A model generated the notes under the pieces. It was not told where the DNA came from. It worked only from the letters and a program-made list of their open reading frames with translations, and did no database searches. This document shows, one piece after another, positions 63,852-64,000 of a stretch of DNA of 64,000 bases. The stretch's first letter is position 1, and each line of letters begins with the position of its first letter. Source of the stretch: Faecalibacillus intestinalis (GTDB lineage: Bacteria > Bacillota_I > Bacilli_A > Erysipelotrichales > Coprobacillaceae). Location of the stretch: contig NZ_PYLQ01000006.1 of NCBI RefSeq assembly GCF_003024685.1, positions 1-64,000 on the forward strand. The letters are read 5' to 3'. Both the position numbers and the translations under genes were made by a program.

Positions 63852-64000
63852 ATGAAAGATTATTTAGTAAGAGGATTAGTCAATAGTAAAAATTGTCGTG
63901 TGTTTGCCTGCCAAACAACGAATTTATTAGAAAAAGCAAGACAAGAACATGATTTATGGCCAACAGCATCTGCTGCTCTTGGAAGAATGATGTCAGCTAC
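63852..64000 (+). CDS. hslO: Hsp33 redox-regulated chaperone, N-terminal part
   Basis: The first 49 codons read MKDYLVRGLVNSKNCRVFAC then QTTNLLEKARQEHDLWPTASAALGRMM, matching the start of Hsp33. The zinc-binding Cys region is beyond the window. Its place after ftsH agrees with Firmicute gene order. It may be co-transcribed with the small peptide gene ten bases upstream. Confidence 0.92.
   Translation, partial: MKDYLVRGLVNSKNCRVFACQTTNLLEKARQEHDLWPTASAALGRMMSA

Overview
The window looks like chromosomal DNA from a low-GC, spore-forming Firmicute, most likely an Erysipelotrichia/Coprobacillaceae-type gut bacterium. This is inferred from AT-rich codon use, GGAGG-type ribosome sites, a SpoIIE-like phosphatase, anaerobic NrdD/NrdG, a YabE-type 3D-domain protein and Bacillus-like gene blocks. 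Several blocks are usually near oriC in Firmicutes (tatD-yabE; mnmG-rsmG-noc; parA-parB; yybS-gdpP-rplI-dnaB; spoIIE-tilS-hpt-ftsH-hslO). dnaA and an origin are not in the window. No rRNA, tRNA or CRISPR array was recognised.

Layout. 1-2.4 kb: ISL3 transposase fragment, Rpn-type nuclease, luxS and a decayed amino-acid-binding lipoprotein gene. 2.4-10.2 kb: an accessory island with a six-gene minus-strand operon (small exported protein, two lipoproteins, an ABC ATPase, a permease, and a permease fused to a lipobox-led extracellular domain). Divergent from it lie padR, a HAAS-like membrane protein, a second small exported protein and a kinase fragment. This is the best candidate for an undescribed system. 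10.3-13.4 kb: TetR regulator, HdeD-like protein, tatD, yabE. 13.5-19.4 kb: a beta-glucoside PTS operon (IIA, 6-phospho-beta-glucosidase, IIB, IIC, PRD regulator) and an RpiB-like isomerase. 19.5-31.3 kb: mnmG-rsmG-noc, HAD phosphatases, GH32, a broken MATE gene, Crp/Fnr regulator with YdcZ transporter pair, dut and a hemolysin III-like gene. 31.5-39 kb: nrdD, aldo/keto reductase remnant, papain-like protein, nrdG, pssA-psd, parA-parB. 39-43.4 kb: frameshifted reductase, second GH1 gene, complete IS200/IS605 element with tnpA and tnpB. 43.4-48.5 kb: yybS-gdpP-rplI-dnaB and tdk. 48.6-54.3 kb: padR, two DUF2812 paralogues and a lipoprotein, then an IS66-family element that landed in the operon terminator. 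54.3-64 kb: DUF1275 protein, prfA-prmC, acetyltransferase, spoIIE, tilS, hpt, ftsH, a 28-residue Prli42-like peptide and the start of hslO.

The region mixes a conserved replication, translation and cell-wall core with accessory insertions. At least seven genes show inactivating lesions (binding protein, small exported protein, kinase, MATE, two aldo/keto reductases, IS66 transposase). Either accessory genes are decaying here or some single-base lesions are sequence errors. Regulatory DNA is readable at several places: twin palindromes at the second padR promoter, a Crp-like palindrome 41.5 bp upstream of an inferred ydcZ start, a palindrome at the inferred start of the exporter operon, and many intrinsic terminators.
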